Source: Thalassospira australica (GTDB lineage Bacteria > Pseudomonadota > Alphaproteobacteria > Rhodospirillales > Thalassospiraceae). From it: DNA of 64,000 nt. Location: positions 124,001 to 188,000 of the forward strand of contig NZ_JRJE01000005.1 in the NCBI RefSeq assembly GCF_000763295.1. The letters run 5' to 3'. The position numbers and the translations under genes are program-made. Below, piece by piece: positions 1 through 8,267 of the stretch. Within the stretch, counting starts at the first letter, position 1, and every line of letters starts with the position of its first letter. Under the pieces are notes generated by a model. It searched no databases, was not told where the DNA came from, and was given only the letters and a program-made list of their open reading frames with translations.

Positions 1-539
1 ACGGTATTCGTGCTGAAATCACGGCACCGGGTGAAACCGTCACATCGATGAATGGCGTTTGCGTTTCAGCGCAAAAACCACTGTCCTTTGCCCAGGATGC
101 CGATGCGGTTCTGCTTGGAAGTGGTATTTATACCCGGGATCATATCGACAATGGCGATATCATGCAGAACTTGTCGCTTGATCCATCCCGCCAACTAATC
201 GGTGCGCAATGCTCGGGCGTTTTGTTCCTGTATCGTCTGGGGCTTCTGCCTGCAACAATCACGACGGATAGCAAAACACGGCCCATGCTGGCACGTACCA
301 ACACCGTCATTGAAGACCGGCCATTGGTTGCCCAGGGCAATATCGTCACCAGTGGTGGCTGCCTGTCATCTAGCTATTTGGCGGGCTGGTTCCTTGCCAA
401 AACCGTCGGGATGGAAAAGGCAATGGCCGTTCTTGAAACGGTTGCGCCGGTCGGTCAACGATCACAATTTGGCCGGCAAGCGCGCGAGATCATTGGTAAA
501 CAGCTTGATGTTCCGGCCAAACGCCCACTTTATTGCTAG
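1..539 (+). CDS. DJ-1/PfpI family protein, 5' end outside window
   Basis: The reading frame is open from base 3 to the stop at 539, so the gene begins upstream and about 178 C-terminal residues are visible. The motif IGAQCSGVLFLYRLGLL has the nucleophile-elbow cysteine of the DJ-1/PfpI/class I glutamine-amidotransferase-like fold, at about visible residue 70. It is followed by the late TSGGCLSSSYLAGWFL segment seen in this family. Members include glyoxalases, chaperone-like deglycases and amidase-like regulators. No AraC-type helix-turn-helix is present in the visible part, so a GlxA-type regulator is unlikely. The exact substrate cannot be told. An internal ATG at 48 exists but the upstream frame is coding-like, so I treat the gene as truncated by the window edge. 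Confidence 0.75.
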   Translation, partial: GIRAEITAPGETVTSMNGVCVSAQKPLSFAQDADAVLLGSGIYTRDHIDNGDIMQNLSLDPSRQLIGAQCSGVLFLYRLGLLPATITTDSKTRPMLARTNTVIEDRPLVAQGNIVTSGGCLSSSYLAGWFLAKTVGMEKAMAVLETVAPVGQRSQFGRQAREIIGKQLDVPAKRPLYC

Positions 540-733
540 CGCCAACACCCGCTTTCCGCGGGTTTCCGCACTTTGCGGGACATACATGACGATCAACCGC
601 CCCTCTGCGCGACACAGTGTTGCAAATGCTTTGCCTTATAATTGCCGACTGAGTAGGCTAAAGCCGAAATTCACTATGGTGTTGCCGGGTCGTTGGCACC
701 ACCGAACCCGAATTGCGGACGTAGGACAAGCCT

Positions 734-2449
734 TTGAAACGTAAACTGTTACAACTCCTCATCCCGATGACGGCCATTGCACTTTCCGCCTGTGGCACGA
801 TGCCGCAAGGCACAAAGGATGCAGTCTTCGAATATCCGCAATCCAACGGGTTTTCCGGTAATTTCCTTGCAGGCAAGGCAGCACAGCTCGAAAGCCAGTC
901 GGACTATGCCGCACAGTATCTTTTGCGCGCCCATCAGCTTGATCCCGACAATGCCGAATTGCGACGGCGCGCGTTTCTTGCGCTGATCAGTGCCGGACGC
1001 ATCAGTGATGCCGTCGATATCGCCAAGGAACTTCAATCCGAAAATGAAGAAGACCTGTTTGCTGCCCTGACGGTCATGGATGATGCCATTCGCCACGGCC
1101 GCTATCAGGATGCACTTGATGTCGTCGCAAAACTGCCCGAACGGGGTATTAACGCCCTGATTTCGCCGCTGGCAAAGGCCTGGCTTTATGCCGGTCTGGA
1201 TTTGCGTTCACAGGCCATGACCGCCCTTGATGGTATGCAGGGAAATGGGGCGCTTAACCCGCTTTCGGAATATCACCGTGGCTTGATCCTGGCCTATTTT
1301 GAAGACTTCGAAGGTGCGGAACGTGCCTTGGCCAGCGCCTATGGCGACCCGGCCGATGCCCCCTTGCGCGCAGCAGAGGCACTTGGCGCCGTCTATGAAC
1401 GCAAAGGGCAGGTTCAAAAAGCAGCCCTTCTTTATGCAAGCTATATGGACCGGCATCCACAGTCGCTTGCCATGCCCTTCCATCTTGATCGACTGGAACG
1501 CGGTGAACCGCCATTGGCAACCATGTTGACCCCGGCAGAGGGGCTGGCAGAAGCGTATCTGGATATCGCCACCCTGCTTAGTCAGGAAAATGCAGTTGAT
1601 CCGGCCTTGTTGATGGCGCGTTATTCCATGTCTCTGCGCCCGGAAGATGACATTACCCGCCTTCTGGTCGGTGAAGTCATGGAAATCCAGAATCGCTTTG
1701 AAACTGCGATCGAGGTTTATGGTTCGATCCCGGCGTCCTCACCTCACAGTTGGAATGCGCGTCTGCGCAGTGCCACAAGCCTTGAACAGATTGGCCGTGC
1801 AGACGATGCGATTGATATCCTCAAAGGCATGGTGAATGAGCGCACAGACCGCCCGGATGCCCTGATCCAGCTTGGTGATGTTCTGCGCATTCAGCAGGAT
1901 TATACCCCTGCGGCCGATGCCTATGACAAGGCGATTGAACGCCTTGGCGGCAAAACACAGGTCGGGTGGCGGCTGCTCTATCGTCGTGGCATCGCACACG
2001 AACGTGCCGGCGAGTGGAACAAGGCCGAAGCTGATTTTCTTCAGGCGCTCGAAATCGAACCGGAACAGCCCTATGTCCTCAATTACCTTGGCTATAGCTG
2101 GGTGGATATGGGCATGAATTTCGATCAGGCCGAAGACATGCTCAAACGCGCCGTCGAATTGCAGCCGGATGACGGCTATATCGTCGATAGTCTTGGTTGG
2201 GTTTACTATAAACTTGGCCGGTTCGATGATGCGGTTGAGCAGCTTGAAAAAGCGGTCGAACTGAAACCTGATGACCCGACAATCAACGACCACCTTGGTG
2301 ATGCCTATTGGCAGATCGGGCGCTATCACGAAGCCCGTTTCCAGTGGCATCGCGCCCTGTCGTTTAATCCAACCGAAGAACTGCGCACGACCGTAGAGGC
2401 CAAAATCAATGGTCAGGTACCAAGCACAGCCCCGATTGTCGTGAACTGA
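734..2449 (+). CDS. TPR-repeat lipoprotein
   Basis: This 571-residue protein starts at a TTG preceded by AGGAC. The first residues MKRKLLQLLIPMTAIALSAC form a lipoprotein signal peptide with lipobox LSAC, so it is probably anchored in the outer membrane. The remainder is helical with repeated A/G/F/Y-rich 34-residue units typical of tetratricopeptide repeats, clearest in the last 200 residues (for example GRFDDAVEQLEKAVELKPDD). TPR lipoproteins act as scaffolds for envelope complexes, but the partner cannot be inferred. It lies just upstream of ispE with a 20-nt gap, so the two are probably co-transcribed, as in many Rhodospirillales. About 200 bases upstream (540-733) hold no gene. Confidence 0.85.
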   Translation: MKRKLLQLLIPMTAIALSACGTMPQGTKDAVFEYPQSNGFSGNFLAGKAAQLESQSDYAAQYLLRAHQLDPDNAELRRRAFLALISAGRISDAVDIAKELQSENEEDLFAALTVMDDAIRHGRYQDALDVVAKLPERGINALISPLAKAWLYAGLDLRSQAMTALDGMQGNGALNPLSEYHRGLILAYFEDFEGAERALASAYGDPADAPLRAAEALGAVYERKGQVQKAALLYASYMDRHPQSLAMPFHLDRLERGEPPLATMLTPAEGLAEAYLDIATLLSQENAVDPALLMARYSMSLRPEDDITRLLVGEVMEIQNRFETAIEVYGSIPASSPHSWNARLRSATSLEQIGRADDAIDILKGMVNERTDRPDALIQLGDVLRIQQDYTPAADAYDKAIERLGGKTQVGWRLLYRRGIAHERAGEWNKAEADFLQALEIEPEQPYVLNYLGYSWVDMGMNFDQAEDMLKRAVELQPDDGYIVDSLGWVYYKLGRFDDAVEQLEKAVELKPDDPTINDHLGDAYWQIGRYHEARFQWHRALSFNPTEELRTTVEAKINGQVPSTAPIVVN

Positions 2450-2469
2450 CACCCTTGGGAAGAAACACC

Positions 2470-3402
2470 ATGTCTGCGATCTATCGCCAGCAGGCCCCGG
2501 CCAAGATCAACCTGTTCTTGCATGTCACCGGCAAACGCGATGACGGTTATCACGAACTTGAAAGCCTTGTCTGCTTTGCAGGCGTTGGCGACGTGCTGAG
2601 CGGCGAAATCCGCGATGATGGCAAAATCACGCTTGCGATCACCGGGCCGATGGCCGCAGGGCTTGCGCTTGATGATACGGACAACAACCTTGTCATGCGC
2701 GCCGCCCGCCTTTTACAGAACGAAAGCACCACAAATCTCGGCGCGGATCTGATTTTGGACAAACGGCTGCCGATTGCTTCGGGCATTGGTGGCGGGTCTG
2801 CGGATGCGGCCGCTGCGATCCGGTTGCTCTGCGAGATGTGGCAACTTGAGCTTGATGACAAGACAGTTTTGCGCATCGCGCTATCGCTTGGCGCTGATGT
2901 GCCGGTGTGTCTGCATGGCAAGACTTGCCTGATGTCAGGGATTGGCGAAGAAATCACAGAACTGCCTGATCTTCCCCCTATTCCCATGGTGCTGATCAAT
3001 CCCGGCAAGGCGGTTTCAACGCCCGAGATTTTCAAAGCCCGTGACACAGAAGGCTTCAGCGCATCTGGCCAGTGGCAAACCGATCGTGTGTTTGAAAGTG
3101 GTGCGTCCCTTGCCGATGCCCTTTCCGATTGCGGGAACGACCTGACATTGCCTGCCAGCGGCATTCTTCCGGAAATTTGCGATGTGCTCAACGCCCTTGC
3201 CCGCGAAGAGGGGTGCTTGCTTGCCAGAATGTCGGGCAGCGGGGCAACCTGTTTTGGCATTTACGACACCACAGAGCAGGCTGAGCGCGCGGCAAACGCC
3301 ATTGCCGAACACAGTACTGACTGGTGGGTCACCGCAACAAAAATCCAAAGTCAGCGGGCCCGCGAACAAGCTAATATCGGCGCATCTTTCCCCGACCTGT
3401 GA
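2470..3402 (+). CDS. ispE: 4-diphosphocytidyl-2-C-methyl-D-erythritol kinase
   Basis: IspE phosphorylates CDP-methylerythritol with ATP in the non-mevalonate (MEP) isoprenoid pathway in the cytosol. The N-terminal APAKINLFLHVTGKRDDGYHEL contains the conserved substrate-binding region. The GHMP-kinase phosphate-binding loop appears as PIASGIGGGSADAAA, and the C-terminal motif as ARMSGSGATCFGIY. The length (310 residues) fits the family. I chose the ATG at 2470 because GGGAAG lies about 8 bases before it; an in-frame TTG at 2455 would add five residues and has no good ribosome site. IspH of the same pathway is encoded at 31190-32137 but not in the same operon. Confidence 0.95.
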   Translation: MSAIYRQQAPAKINLFLHVTGKRDDGYHELESLVCFAGVGDVLSGEIRDDGKITLAITGPMAAGLALDDTDNNLVMRAARLLQNESTTNLGADLILDKRLPIASGIGGGSADAAAAIRLLCEMWQLELDDKTVLRIALSLGADVPVCLHGKTCLMSGIGEEITELPDLPPIPMVLINPGKAVSTPEIFKARDTEGFSASGQWQTDRVFESGASLADALSDCGNDLTLPASGILPEICDVLNALAREEGCLLARMSGSGATCFGIYDTTEQAERAANAIAEHSTDWWVTATKIQSQRAREQANIGASFPDL

Positions 3403-3430
3403 ATTGAATAAAAAACCTTCAAATAGAGGG

Positions 3431-3459
3431 TTGCACTCTTGTCACGGGGGCGCTATTTT
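3431..3459 (+). promoter_or_regulatory. Sigma-70 type promoter of the tRNA-Gln gene
   Basis: A -35 box TTGCAC (3431-3436) and a -10 box TATTTT (3454-3459) are separated by exactly 17 bases. Transcription would start near 3466, about 12 bases before the mature tRNA. The position and spacing make this one of the best promoter matches in the window. Confidence 0.7.
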
Positions 3460-3477
3460 CCGCGCCACGCACGCTGA

Positions 3478-3552
3478 TGGGGCGTGGCCAAGTGGTAAGG
3501 CATCGGTTTTTGGTATCGTGTATCGTAGGTTCGAATCCTACCGCCCCAGCCA
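3478..3552 (+). tRNA. tRNA-Gln (anticodon TTG), CCA encoded
   Basis: The 75-base sequence folds as a cloverleaf. The acceptor arms TGGGGCG and CGCCCCA pair perfectly, followed by discriminator G and an encoded CCA. The T-arm GTAGG-TTCGAAT-CCTAC is perfect and the D-arm is GCC/GGC. The anticodon loop TTTTGGT carries TTG, decoding CAA (and CAG by wobble). The anticodon stem TCGGT/ATCGT has a T-T mismatch at its outer pair and one G-T pair. The gene is a single-tRNA unit with its own promoter and terminator. Confidence 0.95.
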
Positions 3553-3556
3553 AGAC

Positions 3557-3596
3557 AAACCGCTTTGAGGTTTTCCTCAAAGCGGTTTTCTTTTTG
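3557..3596 (+). terminator. Rho-independent terminator of tRNA-Gln
   Basis: The inverted repeat AAACCGCTTTGAGG / CCTCAAAGCGGTTT with a 4-base loop is followed by TTCTTTTT. It begins five bases after the CCA end of the tRNA. Confidence 0.9.
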
Positions 3597-3844
3597 GCCC
3601 GGTTTTCCGTGCGAAATATCAGCAGGTAAACAGGCAAAACATTGCGACTGGCAGCATCGGTTTTTTAGCACCGCCGTCAGGTCACCTGTTCGTCAAACAA
3701 GCGCCCCAACACGTTTCGCAGCCCTCACCTCCGAGCCTGTTCTGTTTAGTTTGAAGCGCGATCAGAACGACAAACGACCGAGCATTTCGGCCCGATACAA
3801 AATCGATCCAAAACACCCAGAATTTAAAATCCGGAAATTAAAGG

Positions 3845-4834
3845 TCAGAAATTATCCTGATTGCTCATGCGAATGGTATCTTGTCCTGCTTGCTTTGACT
3901 CGTGCATTGCGACATTTGCCCGCCCGATCAGATCGGGAAGTTTATCGCCCTGCTCGGCAATGCCAAGCCCGACACTTAGTGCCAGACGCAGATCACTATC
4001 GCCCGCATGGAAATCGGCTCCGCGCACACGGTCGGTCAATCGCTGCAGATAATTCAATGCACCAGCGGCACCGGTTTCGGGCATCAGGACTAGAAATTCC
4101 TTATCCCCCCAACGGGCGATAACATCGGTTTCACGCATGATTTCCGATGCCACCTTGGCAAACAGTTTCAATGCAGCATCACCCGCGTCATAACCAAAGT
4201 TGTCATTGAGCATCTTGAGATTGTCAAAATCCACCAGACCGATAACAACCGGACCATCGTAACGATTGGATCGCTCCAACTCGCGGCGCAGCAGTTGCTC
4301 CATGTAACCGCGATTGTAAAGGCCGGTCACGGGATCGGTCGTCGCCAGGCGCAGAAGTTCGCGGTGATCACGAATATGTGCAAGCGCCTGACCAAGCGAA
4401 TCAGCAAAAAGCCGCAGCAGTTCCTTGTTATGCGTGCTAAACGCTGCCACGGGTGCCGGGCTTGCAAATGCCAAGGTTCCCACACATTCTCCATCTACCT
4501 GAACCGGCGCGCCAAGATAGGCAGCAAAACCCAGTTTCTCGGCTGCGCCATCCGGCCCAAGGTCGCTGTCATCAATATCATGGATGCCAATAACGTCGTT
4601 TGCCGAGATCACGTGACGGCAAAAGGTTTCCTCAAGGGAAAAGTTCATTCCCGCTGTAAGCACGTTTTCGGGATGAAACACCTGACGAATTTCATAATTC
4701 TCGGCACTGATCGCACTGAAAATCCCGACCGGCAGTCCAAACTGCTCGATCCCCAGCTTTAAAATCGCTTCAACACGAAGCTCGAAGCTTTTTAAAAGAT
4801 CAAGCTGGAGGGCAGTCTCAAACGCGATCGTCAT
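3845..4834 (-). CDS. GAF-GGDEF domain protein with degenerate GGDEF signature
   Basis: This 329-residue protein has a GAF-like sensory domain (about residues 20-155) followed by a GGDEF domain (about 165-325; DPVTGLYNRGYMEQLL, VDFDNLKMLNDNFGYDAGDAAL). GGDEF domains make c-di-GMP from two GTP. Here the signature usually written R-(Y/W)-G-G-D-E-F reads ARWGDKEFLVLMP, so the second glycine is Asp and the metal-binding Asp position is Lys. The catalytic loop is therefore altered and activity is doubtful; it may act as a GTP or c-di-GMP sensor or signal through the GAF domain. No membrane segment is present, so it is cytosolic. It is monocistronic, with no clear terminator after the stop. Confidence 0.85.
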   Translation of the reverse strand: MTIAFETALQLDLLKSFELRVEAILKLGIEQFGLPVGIFSAISAENYEIRQVFHPENVLTAGMNFSLEETFCRHVISANDVIGIHDIDDSDLGPDGAAEKLGFAAYLGAPVQVDGECVGTLAFASPAPVAAFSTHNKELLRLFADSLGQALAHIRDHRELLRLATTDPVTGLYNRGYMEQLLRRELERSNRYDGPVVIGLVDFDNLKMLNDNFGYDAGDAALKLFAKVASEIMRETDVIARWGDKEFLVLMPETGAAGALNYLQRLTDRVRGADFHAGDSDLRLALSVGLGIAEQGDKLPDLIGRANVAMHESKQAGQDTIRMSNQDNF

Positions 4835-4914
4835 AATGTTTCTCGTTTCCCGATATGTGGAACACTCATCCCCTTTCCACCATTGGGCAGCTTGGGACGG
4901 TCACACAAATTTAT

Positions 4915-5020
4915 GGTGGTGCAAAACAATATTCCAGAAGTGCAATACGTGAATATTAAACGCATCACATACAAAGGCATAGTGCAATAATATCAAGAAG
5001 AAGCCGAATTTTGCACCACC
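4915..5020. repeat. Inverted and direct repeats with GTGCAA cores upstream of the GAF-GGDEF gene
   Basis: A perfect 12-bp inverted repeat, GGTGGTGCAAAA (4915-4926) and TTTTGCACCACC (5009-5020), encloses 82 bases. Inside or overlapping it, GTGCAA recurs at 4919, 4940 and 4982, each followed within a few bases by AATAT or ATAAT, and TTGCAC occurs at 5011. The repeats lie 80-190 bases upstream of the GAF-GGDEF start, where operator sites would be expected. No protein can be assigned to them. Confidence 0.5.
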
Positions 5021-5066
5021 TGTTCAGCCCCCTTTAACCCACTCCACGACCACGCTGCAACATGGA

Positions 5067-5187
5067 CAAAAAGAAACGGCACCGGCCTCTGATCAGACAG
5101 ATGCCTTAAGCTGAGCCCGCGCGCGTGACTTCTTCTTCTGTGACATCATCGGTTGCACGCACCAGCTCATCACACATCACCGGCATC
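5067..5187 (-). pseudogene. Decayed partial copy of the M16 peptidase gene plus terminator remnant
   Basis: Bases 5097-5187 match 7200-7292, an internal segment of the M16 peptidase gene (about codons 312-342), in the same orientation. There are four substitutions and one 2-base gap over 93 positions. Further along the minus strand, 5067-5080 repeats a 14-base stretch at 6875-6888 that is the T-run and 3' stem half of the terminator behind the intact peptidase gene. The copy has no start and the 2-base gap shifts its frame. The last codons of cutC, including its stop, lie inside the copy, so the repeat ends within the cutC reading frame. Confidence 0.85.
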
Positions 5188-5887
5188 TGCCGCCTTGCAT
5201 CGCCCGGCACAAGGCACGGACCTGATCCGCATCGACAGCAACACGGTCAGGATCGTCAGATACCCCATGATTGGCCATCTTGCACGATGCATGCAATTCC
5301 GCCGCACCTGTGACCTCAAGAATCTTTCCAGCGTTTTCAGAGGTCACACCGGCACCCGGCAATATTCCGATGCGCTGTTTTGCACGGGCAATCAGGTCGG
5401 CAGTTTTCCGGGCACCGCACAGCGCATTTTGCGCACCGCCACTGGTCAGGATACGGTCAAACCCAAGATCAATAGCCTGCTCAAGTGCAATGAACTGATC
5501 GGGCACCGCATCAAACACCCGGTGCAAGGTTGTCTGCAACCCGCAACTTGCGGCAAGGAGCCCCCGCATTGCGTTGACATCCAGTCCCCCGGCCTTGTCA
5601 GCAACGCCAAAAACCACGCCTGCGGCACCATGATCACGTGCAATTGCGATCTCGCGCTTCATGATTTCAAGTTCACTTTGACTATACTGGAAATCCCCGG
5701 GTCGTGGGCGGACCATCACCATGCAGGGGGCATTGATATCACGCATGCGCGCCAGCGCCCCCGGACTGGGGGTCAATCCGCCAAGTGCCAGCGCCGAACA
5801 ATATTCAATCCGCCCGGCCCCTGCCGCAACCGCACGAACCGCATCGTCAAAACTTTCGACACAGACTTCAAGCAAAGGTCCCGCCAT
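5177..5887 (-). CDS. cutC: CutC family protein
   Basis: This 236-residue protein has the CutC TIM-barrel pattern: LLEVCVESFDDAVRAVAAGAGRIEYCSALALGGLTPS at the N-terminus, MVMVRPRPGDFQYSQSE, TTLHRVFDAV and ILTSGGAQNALCG. CutC was named for copper homeostasis in E. coli, but its biochemical role is unsettled. The ATG at 5887 was chosen because it gives the conserved family N-terminus; the upstream extension overlaps nagK and lacks similarity. It begins two bases before the nagK stop on the same strand, so the two genes are coupled. Its last three codons (CR and stop) come from the duplicated M16 sequence, implying that the original C-terminus was replaced or trimmed. Confidence 0.9.
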   Translation of the reverse strand: MAGPLLEVCVESFDDAVRAVAAGAGRIEYCSALALGGLTPSPGALARMRDINAPCMVMVRPRPGDFQYSQSELEIMKREIAIARDHGAAGVVFGVADKAGGLDVNAMRGLLAASCGLQTTLHRVFDAVPDQFIALEQAIDLGFDRILTSGGAQNALCGARKTADLIARAKQRIGILPGAGVTSENAGKILEVTGAAELHASCKMANHGVSDDPDRVAVDADQVRALCRAMQGGRCR

Positions 5888-5888
5888 A

Positions 5889-6821
5889 TTAATGCATCCG
5901 CCCAAGCAACTTTTGCGATGCCATCTGATGCAACATCGCCGCGCCGCGCAACCCGCCATCCCGGGCATGCGCCCCGGGAATCACAAGCGGCGCATCATAC
6001 CGCCCCAGGGCACGGTCACGCACCAACGCATCAATTTGGGCAATCAGCAAACCTTCGGATGCGATTCCACCCCCGACAGGGATACAATCGGGATCAAGCA
6101 CATTGACCATCAGGGCAAGCTCACGGGCGACCAGTTCGCTGTAAATATCAATCGACCGTTTTGCCAATGCATCACCTGCCCGCCAGGCATCGGTGACATC
6201 AAAGCTTGTGACGCGATTGCCGCTGATCTGTGCATGGATATGCTCAAGCCCGCGTGCCCCGCCCCAGGCATCAAGACAACCGGTCAATCCGCAGCCACAG
6301 GGCACCGGTGCCAATCCGTTTCGGATCAGGGTGCCGGTGACATCGTTGCCATGTCCCCACTCACCACGAATACCGCTGCACCCGCCCGGGAACTGGCCAT
6401 CATAAACAATCCCGCCACCAACACCGGTGCCCAGAATAATGGCAAAAACGGTTCGCACCCCCTTGGCCGCGCCGCTTATTGCTTCGGCCAAAGCAAAGCA
6501 ATCGGCATCATTTTCAACCAGAACCCTGCGTCCCAGAATGGCTGAAAGTTCAGCACCTAATTTCCATCCCTTGATGGCCGGAACATTGGCGGTGATGATC
6601 GCACCGGTTTGCGGATCAAGCCCACCGGCAAAACTGATCCCGATATCAGGACGTTCACCAAATTCGCTGTCGGCATCAGAAACAGCATCGGAAAGAGCCG
6701 CAATAAATGCATCGCGGTTGTCACGTGGCGTCGGTGACTTGCTATGAAGCAGGATATCCCCCGCATCACTAAACACCCCGAATTCGATCTTCGAGCCACC
6801 TATATCAAATGCATATTGCAT
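5889..6821 (-). CDS. nagK: ROK-family N-acetylglucosamine kinase-like protein
   Basis: This 310-residue sugar kinase starts at the ATG at 6821, preceded by GGGGGA. It shows the ROK signatures: the phosphate loop FDIGGSKIEFGVF, VENDADCFALAEA with the catalytic Asp, ILGTGVGGGIVYDG, and the zinc cluster CGCGLTGCLDAWGG, in which the usual final Glu is Asp. The likely reaction is ATP-dependent phosphorylation of N-acetylglucosamine, for example from recycled cell wall or chitin, but glucose, fructose or N-acetylmannosamine cannot be excluded. It forms a two-gene unit with cutC. The unit lies directly behind the terminator of the M16 gene, with only about 55 bases for a promoter, so read-through may contribute. 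Confidence 0.85.
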   Translation of the reverse strand: MQYAFDIGGSKIEFGVFSDAGDILLHSKSPTPRDNRDAFIAALSDAVSDADSEFGERPDIGISFAGGLDPQTGAIITANVPAIKGWKLGAELSAILGRRVLVENDADCFALAEAISGAAKGVRTVFAIILGTGVGGGIVYDGQFPGGCSGIRGEWGHGNDVTGTLIRNGLAPVPCGCGLTGCLDAWGGARGLEHIHAQISGNRVTSFDVTDAWRAGDALAKRSIDIYSELVARELALMVNVLDPDCIPVGGGIASEGLLIAQIDALVRDRALGRYDAPLVIPGAHARDGGLRGAAMLHQMASQKLLGRMH

Positions 6822-6875
6822 GCTTCCCCCATCATCCAGATTGATATGGGGATACAACAGGAAGCATGCCCCAGC

Positions 6876-6914
6876 AAAAAGAAACGGCGCCTGTCCCGTA
6901 AACAAGCGCCGTTT
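6876..6914 (-). terminator. Rho-independent terminator after the M16 peptidase gene
   Basis: On the minus strand AAACGGCGC, a 15-base loop and GCGCCGTTT are followed by CTTTTTG. It lies about 50 bases after the peptidase stop and just before nagK. Its T-run and 3' stem half are repeated at 5067-5080. Confidence 0.85.
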
Positions 6915-6964
6915 TTCAAACCTTCAAAATCGCCGTGGGCCTAAAGCATGTTGCCTTTAATCGG

Positions 6965-8224
6965 TCAACCACGCAGACGCATTGTCAGTTCATCATATGT
7001 GGGCATTTGGTCAACCGGACCAAGTGCAGTGATCGTCGGCTTACCATCCAGCAAGGCCTTGCCGGAACGGCGCACGCTTTCAAGGTCAACCGCATCGATC
7101 TTGGCGACGATTTCTTCCATGGTTTGTGGCTTGCCAAAAATCTGGATTTGGCGGGCAAGGGTTTCACAGCGACCGGAATTGCTTTCCATCGCCATTACAA
7201 CAGATGCCTTAAGCTGAGCCCGCGCACGCGTAACTTCTTCTTCTGTCACATCCTCGGTTGCACGCACCAGTTCATCACACATCACCGGCATCAATTCGCC
7301 AATGTCATTGGCCCCGGTTCCGGCATAGATCGAAAACAGGCCGCCATCAACGAAATGCGACGAGAAACTATAGACCGAATACACCAAGCCGCGTTTTTCA
7401 CGAATTTCCTGGAACAGGCGCGATGACATCCCGCCCCCAAGAAGTGTGTTAAACACCTGCAGGTCATAAAAACTGTCATCGGTGTAAGAAACGGTCGGAA
7501 GACCGAAGATGACATGGACCTGTTCAAGTTTGCGGTTCTCGATCCGGCTGCCGCCCTGGTATTTCAGCGGCTCAATCGGATGTTCTTCATGGGCTGGCAG
7601 GCTGTCGAACTTTTCGGCCACCATATCGACGACGCGATTATGTTCGACCTTGCCCGATGCGGAAAACACCATGTTTTTCGGGCTGTAACGCCGCGACATG
7701 AAATCAAACAGGTCATCGCGGCTCAGCGACGATACATTTTCCGGACTTCCAAGAATCGAACGCCCCAATGCCTGATCTGGCAGGGCGGTTTCCTGAAAGT
7801 AATCGAAAATGATGTCGTCTGGCGTATCGTTGGCTTGACCGATTTCCTGCAAAATCACCTGACGTTCGCGTTCAAGTTCTTTGGCATCCAGCGTCGAATG
7901 CTGCAGGATGTCGGCAATCACATCGATGGCAAGTTCCTGATCTTCATGCAGAACTTTGCAATAATAGGCCGTGTTTTCACGCGACGTATAGGCATTCATC
8001 TGTCCGCCGACAGCTTCGATTTCCTCGGAAATCTGCAACGCGGAACGACGTCGCGTGCCCTTGAACGCCATGTGTTCAAGCATGTGGGATATGCCATTGA
8101 TGTCGGGTGTTTCGTTACGGGCACCAACATCAACCCATGTTCCCAAGGCCACCGACTGCACATGATCAAGGCGGTCGGTTGCGACAATCATTCCATTGTC
8201 AAGCCGGGTAAGCTCGACTGTCAT
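6965..8224 (-). CDS. M16 family zinc peptidase (mitochondrial processing peptidase-like)
   Basis: This 419-residue protein carries the inverted zinc motif HxxEH as HMLEH (His47, Glu50, His51) and a downstream ENTAYY segment that supplies the third ligand region. The C-terminal half has the M16 substrate-binding domain with LLGGGMSSRLFQEIREKRGLVYSVYSF. It resembles the alphaproteobacterial relatives of mitochondrial processing peptidase beta. There is no signal peptide, so it is probably cytoplasmic. It follows thrC by 43 bases on the same strand, an arrangement common in alphaproteobacteria. A decayed copy of codons about 312-342 exists at 5097-5187. Confidence 0.95.
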   Translation of the reverse strand: MTVELTRLDNGMIVATDRLDHVQSVALGTWVDVGARNETPDINGISHMLEHMAFKGTRRRSALQISEEIEAVGGQMNAYTSRENTAYYCKVLHEDQELAIDVIADILQHSTLDAKELERERQVILQEIGQANDTPDDIIFDYFQETALPDQALGRSILGSPENVSSLSRDDLFDFMSRRYSPKNMVFSASGKVEHNRVVDMVAEKFDSLPAHEEHPIEPLKYQGGSRIENRKLEQVHVIFGLPTVSYTDDSFYDLQVFNTLLGGGMSSRLFQEIREKRGLVYSVYSFSSHFVDGGLFSIYAGTGANDIGELMPVMCDELVRATEDVTEEEVTRARAQLKASVVMAMESNSGRCETLARQIQIFGKPQTMEEIVAKIDAVDLESVRRSGKALLDGKPTITALGPVDQMPTYDELTMRLRG

Positions 8225-8267
8225 ATAGCATTACTCCTGTTTATCACGTCAGTCCTTGGGGCTGCCA

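Noticed and set aside
1739-2452. 237-codon minus-strand frame inside the TPR lipoprotein gene
   Set aside because: Antisense of a clear TPR protein; it has no recognisable domain or ribosome site.
5153-6545. Long plus-strand frames opposite cutC and nagK
   Set aside because: They are antisense shadows: the minus-strand proteins match known families with full motifs, while the plus-strand products are low in hydrophobic pattern and rich in Pro, His and Arg.
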